From an uncultured Polaribacter sp. (lineage in GTDB: Bacteria > Bacteroidota > Bacteroidia > Flavobacteriales > Flavobacteriaceae): DNA of 64,000 nt. The position numbers and the translations under genes were made by a program. How positions within the stretch are numbered: position 1 is the stretch's first letter; each line of letters starts with the position of its first letter. This document shows positions 33,623 to 43,501 of the stretch, one piece after another. The DNA is taken from assembly GCA_943846595.1 (NCBI GenBank), contig OX044355.1:1054001-1118000 (forward strand), given 5' to 3'. A model generated the notes under the pieces. The model had not been told where the DNA came from, ran no database searches, and saw nothing but the letters and a program-made list of their open reading frames with translations.

Positions 33623-34831
33623 ATGACAAAGTTTGGAATTATAAGAGAACGTAAAAACCCACCAGACAGGAGGGTTGTATTCTCACCCGAAAAATTAACA
33701 GAACTCAAAAAGAAGTTTGCAAGCGCTTCAATAAAAGTAGAAACCTCGCCCATTAGAATTTTTACAGACCAAGCCTATCAAAAAGAAGGGATTGAAGTGA
33801 CTTCCGATATGTCGGACTGTGATGTGCTTATTGGGGTAAAAGAAGTGCCAATAGAAGCCTTGCTTCCAAATAAAAAATATTTTTTCTTTAGTCATACCAT
33901 CAAAAAGCAACCCTATAACAGAAAATTATTACAGGCTGTTATTGATAAAAATATTACACTCTACGACCACGAAGTCATTGTAAAAGAAAACGGCATGCGT
34001 TTGATTGGGTTTGGACGGTATGCAGGCATTGTAGGCACATACAATGGCTTTAGAGCGATTGGTTTAAAAAAGCAAACCTTTCAATTGCCAAAGGCAGCCA
34101 CCTTAGTCAGCCAGCAAGAATTGATTGATCAGCTAAAGAGCATTCAACTACCAAACCTTAAAATAGCGCTTACTGGAAATGGAAAAGTAGCCAGAGGCGC
34201 CAAAGAAATGTTAGATGCAATGCACATACCACAGGTGGATGTTGCAGCCTATTTGACCCAAACATTTACAAAACCAGTGTATTGCATGATTGATGTGTTG
34301 GATTACAACAAACGAACTGATGGGCAAGTTCTCAATAACAGCGACTTTTATGAGCATCCAGAAAAATACGAAGCCAATTTTATGCGCTTTGCAAAAGTAA
34401 CCGACTATTTTATTGCAGGGCATTTCTTCGGAGAGGGTTCGCCTTATTTATTTACAAGAGCGGATGCAAAAAAACAAGACTTTAAGATTCAATTTGTAGC
34501 AGATATCTCTTGTGACATAGACGGTCCAGTAGCCGCAACCATTAGACCTTCTACCATTGCAAATCCAATATATGGATACGACCCAAGTACTGAAAAAGAA
34601 GTAGACTTTAAAGCTGATAATGCCATTGTGGTTATGGCGGTAGACAACTTGCCTTGTGAGTTGCCAAAAGATGCCAGCGAAGGGTTTGGAGAATTGTTTT
34701 TAGAACATGTGATTCCTGCTTTTTTTAACAATGATAAAGACGGTGTTTTAGCACGTGCAAAAATGTCGGAAAACGGAAAATTAACATCTCGATTTTCTTA
34801 TTTACAAGATTATCTAGACGGAAAAGAATAA
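33623..34831 (+). CDS. NAD(P)-dependent dehydrogenase, alanine/saccharopine dehydrogenase family
   Basis: The 402-residue protein has the N-terminal domain of the alanine dehydrogenase/transhydrogenase family (FGIIRERKNPPDRRVVFSPEKL, DVLIGVKEVPIE, YFFFSHTIKKQ, YDHEVI) and a nucleotide-binding middle (IALTGNGKVARGAKEML, a variant Rossmann motif). The pattern with SHTIKKQ is closer to lysine-forming saccharopine dehydrogenase than to true alanine dehydrogenase. The C-terminal CDIDGPVAATIRPSTIANPIYGYDP supports that. The precise substrate is uncertain. It starts 92 bp from the tmRNA 5' end and is followed without a gap by a DUF3820 gene. Confidence 0.85.
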   Translation: MTKFGIIRERKNPPDRRVVFSPEKLTELKKKFASASIKVETSPIRIFTDQAYQKEGIEVTSDMSDCDVLIGVKEVPIEALLPNKKYFFFSHTIKKQPYNRKLLQAVIDKNITLYDHEVIVKENGMRLIGFGRYAGIVGTYNGFRAIGLKKQTFQLPKAATLVSQQELIDQLKSIQLPNLKIALTGNGKVARGAKEMLDAMHIPQVDVAAYLTQTFTKPVYCMIDVLDYNKRTDGQVLNNSDFYEHPEKYEANFMRFAKVTDYFIAGHFFGEGSPYLFTRADAKKQDFKIQFVADISCDIDGPVAATIRPSTIANPIYGYDPSTEKEVDFKADNAIVVMAVDNLPCELPKDASEGFGELFLEHVIPAFFNNDKDGVLARAKMSENGKLTSRFSYLQDYLDGKE

Positions 34832-35095
34832 ATGATACAAGACCAACAATTTCTCATCGACTTGGCAAAAATGAAAATGCCTTTTGGAAAATACAAAGGG
34901 ACTTTTCTCATTGATTTGCCAGAGCATTATATCGTTTGGTATAGAAACAAAGGGTTTCCTGCAGGTAAATTGGGCAAGCAAATGGGCTTGGTATACGAGC
35001 TGCAATTGAATGGACTTGAAAACTTAGTGAAAGAAATTCAGCGGAGGTATTCGTTAATTGACGACAATACCATAGGCCATATGTGCAATTCCTAA
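34832..35095 (+). CDS. DUF3820 family small protein
   Basis: This 87-residue protein carries the DUF3820 pattern MPFGKYKGTFLIDLPEHYIVWYRNKGFPAGKLGKQM. The start ATG follows the preceding stop directly. Family members are short; some annotation names them after a quorum-sensing-regulated virulence factor, but the role is not established. Its last 42 bases overlap the end of the converging membrane-protein gene. Confidence 0.85.
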   Translation: MIQDQQFLIDLAKMKMPFGKYKGTFLIDLPEHYIVWYRNKGFPAGKLGKQMGLVYELQLNGLENLVKEIQRRYSLIDDNTIGHMCNS

Positions 35096-35626
35096 AATTG
35101 AAATAGCAGAAGACCAATAGCCAGGAACAAAATAACACAAGACTCCCAAAGCAAAGGCCAATCCAGAAAGAAAGAATCGTTTTTTTCGATAATCATCTCT
35201 CAAAAGATAGAGGATAAGGCCATAGGCAACTAAAAAAGTAGGGGTTATTAAATTAATCAGCCCAACATTCATCAAAAAAATAAGCATTGAAGCAGAGAAA
35301 GCTATCAGAAACAAATATCTAAAAGCCGTTTTTTTTGTTTTGGCATTCCACAATTTAAACTTATGTCTTTTGGCAACGCGTCTTCCTGCAAAAACAAGGG
35401 CGAGCGAACTGAATACAAACACTAAAAGCAAGATTGCTAGTGCAACATATTCAATAATTTCTACCGAAAACATGCTGGTAAGATGATTGTCAATTAAAAA
35501 ACCGTCTAAAATACTTTTGATCAGGTAAGCACCACAAAAAAGATAAATACCAATAAGAATGCTCGTAAACCCTTTCAAAATAAGGTTTACTTCGTTATTG
35601 TCGTGTAAATAAGTGTTTTTTGGCAT
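35054..35626 (-). CDS. Hypothetical membrane protein (five to six helices)
   Basis: The 190-residue protein has hydrophobic segments at about 16-36, 55-80, 104-122, 124-143 and 148-185 and a basic loop (GRRVAKRHKFKLWNAKTKK). No enzyme motif is seen and I do not recognise the family. Its 3' end overlaps the converging DUF3820 gene by 42 bp. Confidence 0.72.
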   Translation of the reverse strand: MPKNTYLHDNNEVNLILKGFTSILIGIYLFCGAYLIKSILDGFLIDNHLTSMFSVEIIEYVALAILLLVFVFSSLALVFAGRRVAKRHKFKLWNAKTKKTAFRYLFLIAFSASMLIFLMNVGLINLITPTFLVAYGLILYLLRDDYRKKRFFLSGLAFALGVLCYFVPGYWSSAISILGIAHMAYGIVVN

Positions 35627-35733
35627 GGGGATTCTTAATATGTGCTAAGATACAAAATTTATGCACTTTATTACATGACCTAAAATAGCAAAAAAACTCT
35701 TCATAGGAGTTCTTTTAATTCCGAAAAAAATGC

Positions 35734-36552
35734 CTAAAAATTGTTGATGGTTTTTCGAATGGCCACCAAATTGGTTAAGAGTCCCTCTAAGTTGTCTAAA
35801 TGCAACATGTTGGCACCGTCACTTTTTGCATTTGCAGGATCGAAATGTGTTTCAATAAATAAGCCATCAACGTTATTTACAATACCCGCTCGGGCAATTG
35901 TTTCAATCATTTCTGGTCGTCCGCCCGTAACACCAGCCGCTTGATTGGGTTGTTGTAGCGAATGTGTCACATCCAGGATGGTAGGGGCAAAGGCACGCAT
36001 TTCTGGAATGCCTCTAAAATCAACAATCATGTCTTGATAGCCAAACATGGTTCCTCTGTCTGTAATCCAAGCCCTGTTTGAACCCGCATCCTTTACTTTT
36101 TGAACGGCATGCTTCATGGCATCTGGACTCATAAATTGCCCTTTTTTTAAGTTGACAACTTTTCCTGTTTTTGCAGCCGCTACGACCAAGTCAGTTTGAC
36201 GCACTAAAAAGGCAGGAATTTGTAAAACATCGACATATTGAGCCGCCTTTGCAGCATCCGATGCTTCGTGAATATCCGTTACTGTAGGAACGTTGAAAGT
36301 TTCAGAAACTTTGCGTAAAATTTTCAACGCTTTTTCATCACCAATTCCAGTAAAACTATCAATTCTACTTCGGTTGGCTTTTTTAAAACTCCCTTTAAAA
36401 ATATATGGGATCTTTAATTTATCTGTAATTGCCACTACTTTTTCAGCAATTCTTAATGCCATTTCTTCACTCTCAATGGCACATGGACCCGACAGTAAAA
36501 AGAAATTATTTGCGTCAGTATGTTTAATATTTGGAATTTCAGATAAAATCAT
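35734..36552 (-). CDS. kdsA: 3-deoxy-8-phosphooctulonate synthase
   Basis: KdsA joins phosphoenolpyruvate and arabinose 5-phosphate to make Kdo 8-phosphate for the lipopolysaccharide core. The 272-residue TIM barrel shows LLSGPCAIES at the N terminus, FKGSFKKANRSR, PTVTDIHEASDA, the LKKGQFMSP loop, ITDRGTMFGY and FDVTHS-like DVTHSLQQP. The motif TDIHEAS lacks a strong hint of the metal-dependent class, so I do not assign it to one. It stands alone on the minus strand. Confidence 0.95.
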   Translation of the reverse strand: MILSEIPNIKHTDANNFFLLSGPCAIESEEMALRIAEKVVAITDKLKIPYIFKGSFKKANRSRIDSFTGIGDEKALKILRKVSETFNVPTVTDIHEASDAAKAAQYVDVLQIPAFLVRQTDLVVAAAKTGKVVNLKKGQFMSPDAMKHAVQKVKDAGSNRAWITDRGTMFGYQDMIVDFRGIPEMRAFAPTILDVTHSLQQPNQAAGVTGGRPEMIETIARAGIVNNVDGLFIETHFDPANAKSDGANMLHLDNLEGLLTNLVAIRKTINNF

Positions 36553-36620
36553 TTGTTGCTATTTTGTGCAAAAATACGAAATTAAATTAGCTATATTTAT
36601 CCTTTTAAAATCAAATATAA

Positions 36621-37634
36621 ATGAAAAGTATCGCTCCCATTATTTTAGTATTACTCATTGCAATATCATGTAAGAAGCAACCAACAATGATTCAAAATAA
36701 AACAGCTTCAATGGTTTATGAAATTGATTCTAATACTGTAAGGAAACACTTGTATACCTTAGCTTCAGACGAGATGGAAGGCAGAGGTACAGGAACTCCT
36801 GGAATAGAAAAAGCTGCGGTATATATCGAAAATGAATTCAAACGAATTGGCCTTGCTACCTTTCAAGATTTAGAAACCTACAGACAAACGTTCACATTTC
36901 AGCACCGAAGGACGCAAGAAAAGATAATCGCAAGTAATATTATTGGAGTTTTAGAAGGAAAAAGCAAGAAGGACGAATTTGTGGTGGTATCGGCCCATTT
37001 TGACCATTTAGGCATTCGGAAAACAACAGGGCAATTAGATTCTATCTACAATGGTGCCAATGACGATGCCTCTGGGGTCACTGGAGTTTTAGCCTTGGCC
37101 GAATATTTTAAAAATAAAGAAACCAATGAGCGAACCATCGTTTTTGTGGCCTTTACAGGAGAAGAAATGGGATTGAAAGGTTCTACACATTTTGGAAAAG
37201 GAATTGACGCCAACAAGTTTGTCGCAGGAATCAATTTAGAAATGATTGGGAAAACGCCAAGTTTTGGACCCAATACCGCTTGGTTAACCGGTTTTGATCG
37301 TTCTGATTTCGGGAAAATCATCCAACAAAATTTGGAAGGAACTGGCTATCAGTTATTTCCAGATCCCTACAAGAAGTTTAATTTGTTTTTTAGATCCGAC
37401 AATGCTTCCTTGGCAAGATTGGGAGTACCGTCCCATACCTTTTCAACAACGCCCATTGATGTAGATGAAGACTATCACCAAGTATCCGACGAAGCTGCCA
37501 CCTTGAACATGACCGTAATTACCCAAACAATACAAGCAGTCGCAAAGGGAACAGAAAGTATAATTAATGGGGTAGACACACCAACAAGAGTTGTTTTAGA
37601 AGAAAATAAAACTCCAAAAATGTTATCGAACTAA
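36621..37634 (+). CDS. M28 family zinc peptidase, lipoprotein
   Basis: A lipoprotein signal (MKSIAPIILVLLIAISC) leads to a 320-residue M28 domain: VVSAHFDHLGIRKT, NDDASGVTGVLALAEYF (zinc and catalytic Asp), FTGEEMGLKGS (Glu-Glu), INLEMIGKTP and a late PIDVDEDYHQVSDE with the last histidine. It is shorter than the M28 peptidase at 21.2 kb and lacks the PA insert. It likely trims peptides in the periplasm. Confidence 0.92.
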   Translation: MKSIAPIILVLLIAISCKKQPTMIQNKTASMVYEIDSNTVRKHLYTLASDEMEGRGTGTPGIEKAAVYIENEFKRIGLATFQDLETYRQTFTFQHRRTQEKIIASNIIGVLEGKSKKDEFVVVSAHFDHLGIRKTTGQLDSIYNGANDDASGVTGVLALAEYFKNKETNERTIVFVAFTGEEMGLKGSTHFGKGIDANKFVAGINLEMIGKTPSFGPNTAWLTGFDRSDFGKIIQQNLEGTGYQLFPDPYKKFNLFFRSDNASLARLGVPSHTFSTTPIDVDEDYHQVSDEAATLNMTVITQTIQAVAKGTESIINGVDTPTRVVLEENKTPKMLSN

Positions 37635-37741
37635 TTCTCTAGAAGCCAAAAAGAATAGCTGCTGTTTTTTAGAGATTCCCATTAAAGTCAAACCATATTG
37701 TACAAAGCTTTCGTATTTTTACCAATAATAAATTTTTGTTC

Positions 37742-39097
37742 ATGAACCTACATTTTATTGCCATTGGCGGAAGCGCAATGCACAACCTAGCAATTGCACT
37801 GCACTTAAAAGGAGATCGAATTTCTGGGAGTGATGATGCAATTCACGATCCGTCCAAATCTCGCTTAGCTACCTATGGTTTATTGCCTGCAGCATTTGGC
37901 TGGTTTCCAGAAAAAATAACCTCGGACATCGATGCAATTATTTTAGGAATGCATGCTAAAAAAGACAATTCAGAATTGTTAAAGGCACAAGAACTAGGAT
38001 TGAAGATCTATTCCTATCCAGAATTTTTATACGAACAATCTAAAAATAAAACCCGGGTAGTTATTGGAGGTTCCCATGGAAAAACAACCATTACTTCGAT
38101 GATTTTACATGTCTTAAATTATCATGAAAGAGCTGTGGATTATATGGTAGGGGCACAACTAGAAGGCTTTGAGAATATGGTGTACTTAACAGCAGAAAAT
38201 GATTTCATTGTTTTAGAAGGCGATGAATACTTGAGCTCCCCCATCGATAGACGCCCAAAATTTCATTTATACAAACCGAATATCGCTTTGTTAAGTGGAA
38301 TTGCCTGGGATCATATCAATGTTTTTCCAACCTTTGAAAACTATGTGTCCCAGTTTAAAGTATTTACAGATGCTATGGTACACGGTGGTATTATGGTCTA
38401 TAACCAAGAAGACGCTACCGTAAAAGAGATCGTGGAATCATCCGAAAATCATATTCAAAAATATCCCTATCAAACCCCCAAACATTTTATAGAGAATGGT
38501 GTTACCTTTATAGAAACCTCTGAAGGAGATTTACCTTTAGAAGTCTTTGGTACTCACAATTTACAAAACTTGGCGGGAGCAAAATGGATTTGCCAACACA
38601 TGGGCATTGATGAAGATGATTTCTATGAAGCAATTGCAAGTTTTTCTGGAGCAAGCAAACGTTTAGAGAAAATTGTAGAAAACAATACGAGCGTAATTTT
38701 TAAAGATTTTGCACACTCACCCTCGAAAGTAGAAGCAACTACCAAAGCGGTTAAAAAACAATACGAAAATAGAAATGTGCTAGCCTGTTTAGAATTGCAT
38801 ACCTATTCGAGTTTAAATGCTGCCTTTTTGGAAGAATATAAAGGCGCATTAGACGCAGCAGATCAAGCGGTTGTTTTTTATTCTCCAGATGCGGTAAAAA
38901 TAAAACAATTAGAAGCAGTAACTTCAGCACAAATTGCAAAAGCATTTCAACGAGAGGATTTAATAATTTACACAAATCCACAAGAATTTAAAGCGTTTCT
39001 ATATGCTCAAAGCCTAAAAAATACAGCACTGGTATTCATGAGTTCTGGGAATTATGGTGGATTAGACTTTGAAGAAGTGAAACACCTGGTTTCGTAG
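37742..39097 (+). CDS. mpl: UDP-N-acetylmuramate:L-Ala-D-Glu-mDAP ligase (Mpl)
   Basis: Mpl joins recycled tripeptide to UDP-MurNAc in peptidoglycan recycling. The ATG at 37742 gives MNLHFIAIGGSAMHNLA; two codons upstream are not needed. The Mur-ligase plan is clear: N-terminal GISGSDD-like SGSDDAIHDPSKSRL, P-loop GGSHGKTT (109-116), FIVLEGDEY, SGIAWDHINVF and KDFAHSPSKVEAT. GGSAMHN and SDIDAIILGMHAKKDN are typical of Mpl rather than MurC. Confidence 0.92.
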   Translation: MNLHFIAIGGSAMHNLAIALHLKGDRISGSDDAIHDPSKSRLATYGLLPAAFGWFPEKITSDIDAIILGMHAKKDNSELLKAQELGLKIYSYPEFLYEQSKNKTRVVIGGSHGKTTITSMILHVLNYHERAVDYMVGAQLEGFENMVYLTAENDFIVLEGDEYLSSPIDRRPKFHLYKPNIALLSGIAWDHINVFPTFENYVSQFKVFTDAMVHGGIMVYNQEDATVKEIVESSENHIQKYPYQTPKHFIENGVTFIETSEGDLPLEVFGTHNLQNLAGAKWICQHMGIDEDDFYEAIASFSGASKRLEKIVENNTSVIFKDFAHSPSKVEATTKAVKKQYENRNVLACLELHTYSSLNAAFLEEYKGALDAADQAVVFYSPDAVKIKQLEAVTSAQIAKAFQREDLIIYTNPQEFKAFLYAQSLKNTALVFMSSGNYGGLDFEEVKHLVS

Positions 39098-39230
39098 TAA
39101 CCCCCTTAAAAATATAACTGCAATTTTTTTTTAGAATACTTCTTTTATAACGAAACTGAGATTTTTAATTTCTAGGCTGTTTTTTTATCTAAAGAAATGT
39201 TGAAAATATTTCCCTGTAAAAAAGTCTCTT

Positions 39231-40364
39231 TTAGATGTCATTATTAAAGACTTTAGAAACCGTTTTAATCATTTCCTCATTGTTTGAATAAGTCAGTTGG
39301 TAGCATTTTAAAGATTCAAACCAATCTAAAAAGACCTGAGTATTTTCTTTTTTTGGTGAAATCCAAGAATCTGGAATCAATTGAGAAAAAGCGGCTATTT
39401 TATTGATTTTAGAAAACTGTAATGCTGCATTCTTTTCATACTTTATAAAGATCAATTCACGACAAGGTAAATGCTGAGTAAAATCAGTCGTATTTGGGTT
39501 TAAATAGCGAACAATTTTATGAAGACGTTTAAAATTATATTCTGCAGTTGTTGCCAATTCTGGATAGATGGGTAGCAAGGTGTCTAAACTATTTTTTTTG
39601 ATAGAGATAGCCGCTGGAAAGCTATAAACTTCTTGTTTTTTTGCGTCGATAGGAACAAAATCATCTGCAATACATGTAAACCCATTTGCTTGTAATATTG
39701 CTAAGGAAGTGCTTTTTCCATTCCCAGAATCGCCTAAAAATAAAACTGTTTTTTTTGAATTCCCCACAGCAGAAGCATGAAAAACACCCATCCAATCTTC
39801 TTCTTTGTTTTGGTGAATTGCCTGTATTAGCTCCATTGAAAATTTTCCTTGAAAAAAATGAATTTCATTGGACTTCCAGCCATTTATGATCGTGTTATTG
39901 ACCGCCAAAAACAGGTGCTTATTTTCAATAAAAACAATAAAATGGTGTTGGTGTTCTGTTGCGCTTACTTCTAAATGTGCGAATTTTGGATGAATATAAG
40001 AGAGTCCTATTTCATTGGAAAATTCAACCTTATATATAAGGTTATTTATTTTATAAAATTTCTGAAATTCTAAAACTGATGGAATTTTTATTGTTTGGAT
40101 AGCAACAGCCTTAGGTTGATCTGAAAGGGTATTCTCAAAATACCGTTCTTCAAGTTCTGAAATAAAACCGATACATGCTTCTTTTGGAGTTGACATTTTC
40201 TCAGAGAGTTCCGCTGCAATAGTGTTTATTTCAATCCCTTTATTAAGTTCTTCTAATAGCTGTGCCGTGGTGTTTTCTAGAACGGTATATTCATTCTTCT
40301 GTTCAAGCCAGACAATTGTTTTGTCTTCAATAGGTTTAAAAAGTAAGTTCAATTTTTTTCTCAT
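39231..40364 (-). CDS. PqqD-like plus HprK-like kinase domain protein
   Basis: From the ATG at 40364 the protein has 377 residues. Residues about 1-80 look like a PqqD/RRE-type winged helix (DKTIVWLEQKNEYTVLENTTAQLLEELNKG). From about 195 there is an HPr-kinase-like core: FHASAVGNSKKTVLFLGDSGNGKSTSL with Walker A at 211-218, then TCIADDFVPID (Asp234-235), and FPAAISIKK. Such PqqD and HprK-like proteins occur in ribosomal-peptide systems (lasso peptides), but I see no precursor gene or radical-SAM partner here. Its target is therefore open. Confidence 0.75.
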   Translation of the reverse strand: MRKKLNLLFKPIEDKTIVWLEQKNEYTVLENTTAQLLEELNKGIEINTIAAELSEKMSTPKEACIGFISELEERYFENTLSDQPKAVAIQTIKIPSVLEFQKFYKINNLIYKVEFSNEIGLSYIHPKFAHLEVSATEHQHHFIVFIENKHLFLAVNNTIINGWKSNEIHFFQGKFSMELIQAIHQNKEEDWMGVFHASAVGNSKKTVLFLGDSGNGKSTSLAILQANGFTCIADDFVPIDAKKQEVYSFPAAISIKKNSLDTLLPIYPELATTAEYNFKRLHKIVRYLNPNTTDFTQHLPCRELIFIKYEKNAALQFSKINKIAAFSQLIPDSWISPKKENTQVFLDWFESLKCYQLTYSNNEEMIKTVSKVFNNDI

Positions 40365-40539
40365 ATCAAAGATTAAAGTTAGACATTTAGAAACAATCAA
40401 AGAAATCTAAAAAGCGAAATTCTAAAATAACGTTAATTCCTGAACGAATTTCCAATTTTGGGCATCTTTTGTACCCTTATTGGAGTAGCTAAAAAAAAGA
40501 ATGCTAAAAGAACTTTTTTGGCTGTCTAGGGTTAATGAA

Positions 40540-42039
40540 CTAGTTTTTTCTCCAAAAAAATGGGGTAAATAAAATCAATACCGTAAACAATTCTAAACGA
40601 CCAATTAACATTAAAAAGGAGCAAAACCATTTTGCTCCACTCGATAAATGTGCAAAGTTATCTACTGGACTCACAGAACCAATTGCTGGGCCAATATTCC
40701 CTAATGAAGAGGCTGCTGCACCCAATGCAGAGGTAAAATCCAAGCCTAAAAGAGTTAATGTTACAGAGGCCATTATAAAGATGAGCATATAGATGATAAA
40801 GAATGAAAGAATATTAAATACAATGGTATGGCTAACGGCCCTACCGTCAAACCTTACTGGAATAATTGCATTGGGATGCAGTGCTTTTTTAAATTCCAGA
40901 AAACTATTTTTGAGCATAACAATATGTCGCATCACCTTAATTCCACCACTCGTAGAGCCAGCAGATCCTCCAGAGAAAAACAATGCAAAAAAGACTCCAG
41001 TTGCAAAGAAACTCCACATGGTAAAATCTGCAGAAACAAAACCAGTTGTTGTTACCACTGAGGTTACTTGAAAAAGCGCATGTCTTATAGCACTTTCATT
41101 TTTTCCAAAGATAGCTGGATGGTAAATTGATGTGTGTAAGTTTGGATCTTGGAAAAAGAGAATTATAATCGCAATCACAGCAGCAATTCCAATAATACCA
41201 AATAAGTAATATTTAAACTCTTCACTTTGAAATACTTTTTGAATTTTTCCTTTTAAAGCAAAATAGGTGAGTACAAAATTTGTGCCCGCAACGAGCATGA
41301 AAAAAATGACAATATATTGTACAAAAGGCAAGTGATTATAGTACGCCATACTGCTGTTTTTGGTAGAAAAACCACCCGTACTCACAGTAGACATGGCATG
41401 GTTAATTGCATCAAACCAGGTCATTCCCGCAATCTTAAGCAATAAGAACTCAACAAAAGTTAATAGCACATAAATGAAGTACAATCGTTTTGCAGTATCT
41501 GTAATTCGTGGATGTAATTTATCTGCTGACGGTCCTGGCGCTTCCGCCATAAACAATTGCATTCCGCCAATTCCTAAGAGCGGTAAAATGGCAATAGTCA
41601 AAACAATAATTCCCATGCCTCCAATCCAATGGGTTGCACTTCTCCAGAATAAAATTCCTTTTGGCATGGATTCAATATCTGTCAATATGGAAGAACCTGT
41701 CGTAGAATACCCAGAGATGGTTTCAAAAAATGCATTGGTAATATTGGGGATGGCCCCGGATAAAAGATAGGGGAGCATCCCTGTGATGGAGAGTGTCAGC
41801 CAACCCAAAGTAACAATTAAGTAACCCTCTTTTTTTTGAATACTGGTATTTTTTGGTTTGTTAGAGAAGTAGAGAAAGGCACCCACTAGCACTGTGATAA
41901 TTCCAGCATTTAGAATTCCCCACATTTCATTTTCGCCATGAAAGTAACTAAAAGGAAAAGCAATAAACATAAACAACCCATTTAAAACAGCAGTAATGCC
42001 TAGAAAACGGTAAATTATTTTTATGTTTAAATTTTTCAT
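40540..42039 (-). CDS. trkH: Trk potassium uptake protein TrkH
   Basis: The 499-residue protein has about ten transmembrane helices and four selectivity segments, including SGYSTTGSSIL, MSTVSTGGFSTKNSS, TSVVTTTGFVSADF and SLGNIGPAIGSV. The helix-hairpin pattern HWIGGMGIIVLTIAILPLLGIGG belongs to the Trk/Ktr superfamily. It works with TrkA, whose gene precedes it by 1 bp on the same strand. Confidence 0.94.
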   Translation of the reverse strand: MKNLNIKIIYRFLGITAVLNGLFMFIAFPFSYFHGENEMWGILNAGIITVLVGAFLYFSNKPKNTSIQKKEGYLIVTLGWLTLSITGMLPYLLSGAIPNITNAFFETISGYSTTGSSILTDIESMPKGILFWRSATHWIGGMGIIVLTIAILPLLGIGGMQLFMAEAPGPSADKLHPRITDTAKRLYFIYVLLTFVEFLLLKIAGMTWFDAINHAMSTVSTGGFSTKNSSMAYYNHLPFVQYIVIFFMLVAGTNFVLTYFALKGKIQKVFQSEEFKYYLFGIIGIAAVIAIIILFFQDPNLHTSIYHPAIFGKNESAIRHALFQVTSVVTTTGFVSADFTMWSFFATGVFFALFFSGGSAGSTSGGIKVMRHIVMLKNSFLEFKKALHPNAIIPVRFDGRAVSHTIVFNILSFFIIYMLIFIMASVTLTLLGLDFTSALGAAASSLGNIGPAIGSVSPVDNFAHLSSGAKWFCSFLMLIGRLELFTVLILFTPFFWRKN

Positions 42040-42040
42040 C

Positions 42041-43387
42041 TTAATTAAAAAGACTTTCTACGGTACTAATGGCTTCGGGTAAACAGAAGACAATTACTTT
42101 GTCTCCATCTTGAATTTGCATGTCTCCAAAAGACATCATTGCATTTCCGTCTCTAATAATTCCGCCAAAGACTGCTTCTCTGGGGAAACCTAAATCTTTA
42201 ATCGGGGCTTTTGTTATTTTTGCATTGGGTTGTACTTCAAATTCAAAAACTTCGGCGTCAATATTGTGAAGATTGGCCAAAGCCAAAATTTCCCCTTTTC
42301 GAATGTGTCTAAAAATATTGCTAGCTGCGATTAGTTTTTTATTGATAAGAGATTCAATACCAATGGTTTGTGAGATGTCTATATAATCCATATTCTCTAC
42401 CAAAGCAATTGTTTTTTTAATGCCTTTCGATTTTGCAACCAAACAAGACATGATATTGGTTTCTGAATTGCCTGTAACAGCAATAAAAGCATCCATTTCT
42501 CGAATGTTTTCTTCTTCTAAAAGCTCTAAATCTCTACCATCTCCATTGATCACCAATGTGTTGCCTAATTCTTCCGCCAGCGCAGCAGCTTTCTCTCTGT
42601 TTTTTTCAATCAACGTTACCTTAAAGTTGTCTTCACAAAGGTTTCTTGCTGTTTTTTCACCAATACTACTACCGCCTAAAATCATCACATTTTTAATGTT
42701 CAGATGTTTTTTTCCAATAATGGGATATAATTTTTTGATGCTATAGTTTGGGACCGAAAAATAAACTTGATCGTCTACCTCATACTTCGTGTCTCCACGA
42801 GGAATAATCGTTTGAGAAACCCCTTCTCTTTTGATAGCAATTGTAATAAAATCGACATCAGAGAATTTCTTTTTTGCTTCTTTTACGGTCAAATCAACAA
42901 TCGGAGATTTGTAAGAAAGAGTAGTACCCATTACATTAAATAACCCGTTTTCAAACGCAATAGTTTCGTTAAAGGAAGATTGATTTAGCTGCATTTTAAT
43001 TTCGTCTGCAGCCAATTCTTGCGGAGAGATCATGAAATCCACTCCAAAATCTTTGAAATTAATTTCAGTGGTATTTAAAAACTCAGTGCTGTCTATTCGT
43101 GCAATTGTTTTTTGAACACCTAAAGATTTTCCAATAACACAAATTGTGAAATTTGTATTAGGGCTATCTGTAACTGCAATTAGTAAATCTGCAGAATCAA
43201 TGCCAATCTCTTTTAATAATTGAATAGAAGTAGCATCCCCTTTTTTGGTAATCACATCTAAATGATTATTCAAGTAGTTCAACTTCTCGGAATCAAAATC
43301 TATAATATACGTATCCTGAGATTCGTAAGAAAGGAGTTTAGCTAAGTGAAAACCTACATCTCCAGCACCAGCTATAATAATCTTCAT
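42041..43387 (-). CDS. trkA: Trk system regulatory protein TrkA
   Basis: This peripheral subunit binds NAD(H) or nucleotides and gates TrkH. The 448-residue protein has two RCK halves, each with a Rossmann motif: MKIIIAGAGDVGFHLAKLL at the N terminus and VMILGGSSIGEKTARNL near residue 234. TrkA-C domains follow each half. It is the first gene of the trkA-trkH pair. Confidence 0.94.
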   Translation of the reverse strand: MKIIIAGAGDVGFHLAKLLSYESQDTYIIDFDSEKLNYLNNHLDVITKKGDATSIQLLKEIGIDSADLLIAVTDSPNTNFTICVIGKSLGVQKTIARIDSTEFLNTTEINFKDFGVDFMISPQELAADEIKMQLNQSSFNETIAFENGLFNVMGTTLSYKSPIVDLTVKEAKKKFSDVDFITIAIKREGVSQTIIPRGDTKYEVDDQVYFSVPNYSIKKLYPIIGKKHLNIKNVMILGGSSIGEKTARNLCEDNFKVTLIEKNREKAAALAEELGNTLVINGDGRDLELLEEENIREMDAFIAVTGNSETNIMSCLVAKSKGIKKTIALVENMDYIDISQTIGIESLINKKLIAASNIFRHIRKGEILALANLHNIDAEVFEFEVQPNAKITKAPIKDLGFPREAVFGGIIRDGNAMMSFGDMQIQDGDKVIVFCLPEAISTVESLFN

Positions 43388-43501
43388 ATTTAAAATATAG
43401 AAATAGATTGCTAAGATAAAAAAGAGTTCGCCAGTAAACGTAAAAAAAACTGTTTTTAAGTATTTTTAGCTATTTTTTGTACTTTCAGTAAAAAAAAAGC
43501 C

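Noticed and set aside
39098..40539. Lasso-peptide or other RiPP cluster around the PqqD/HprK-like gene
   Set aside because: The flanks (39098-39230 and 40365-40539) hold no credible precursor peptide, and no cyclase, radical-SAM or transporter gene is near.
40501..40572. 23-codon plus-strand frame MLKELFWLSRVNELV...
   Set aside because: It overlaps the end of trkH, is very short and has no supporting signal.
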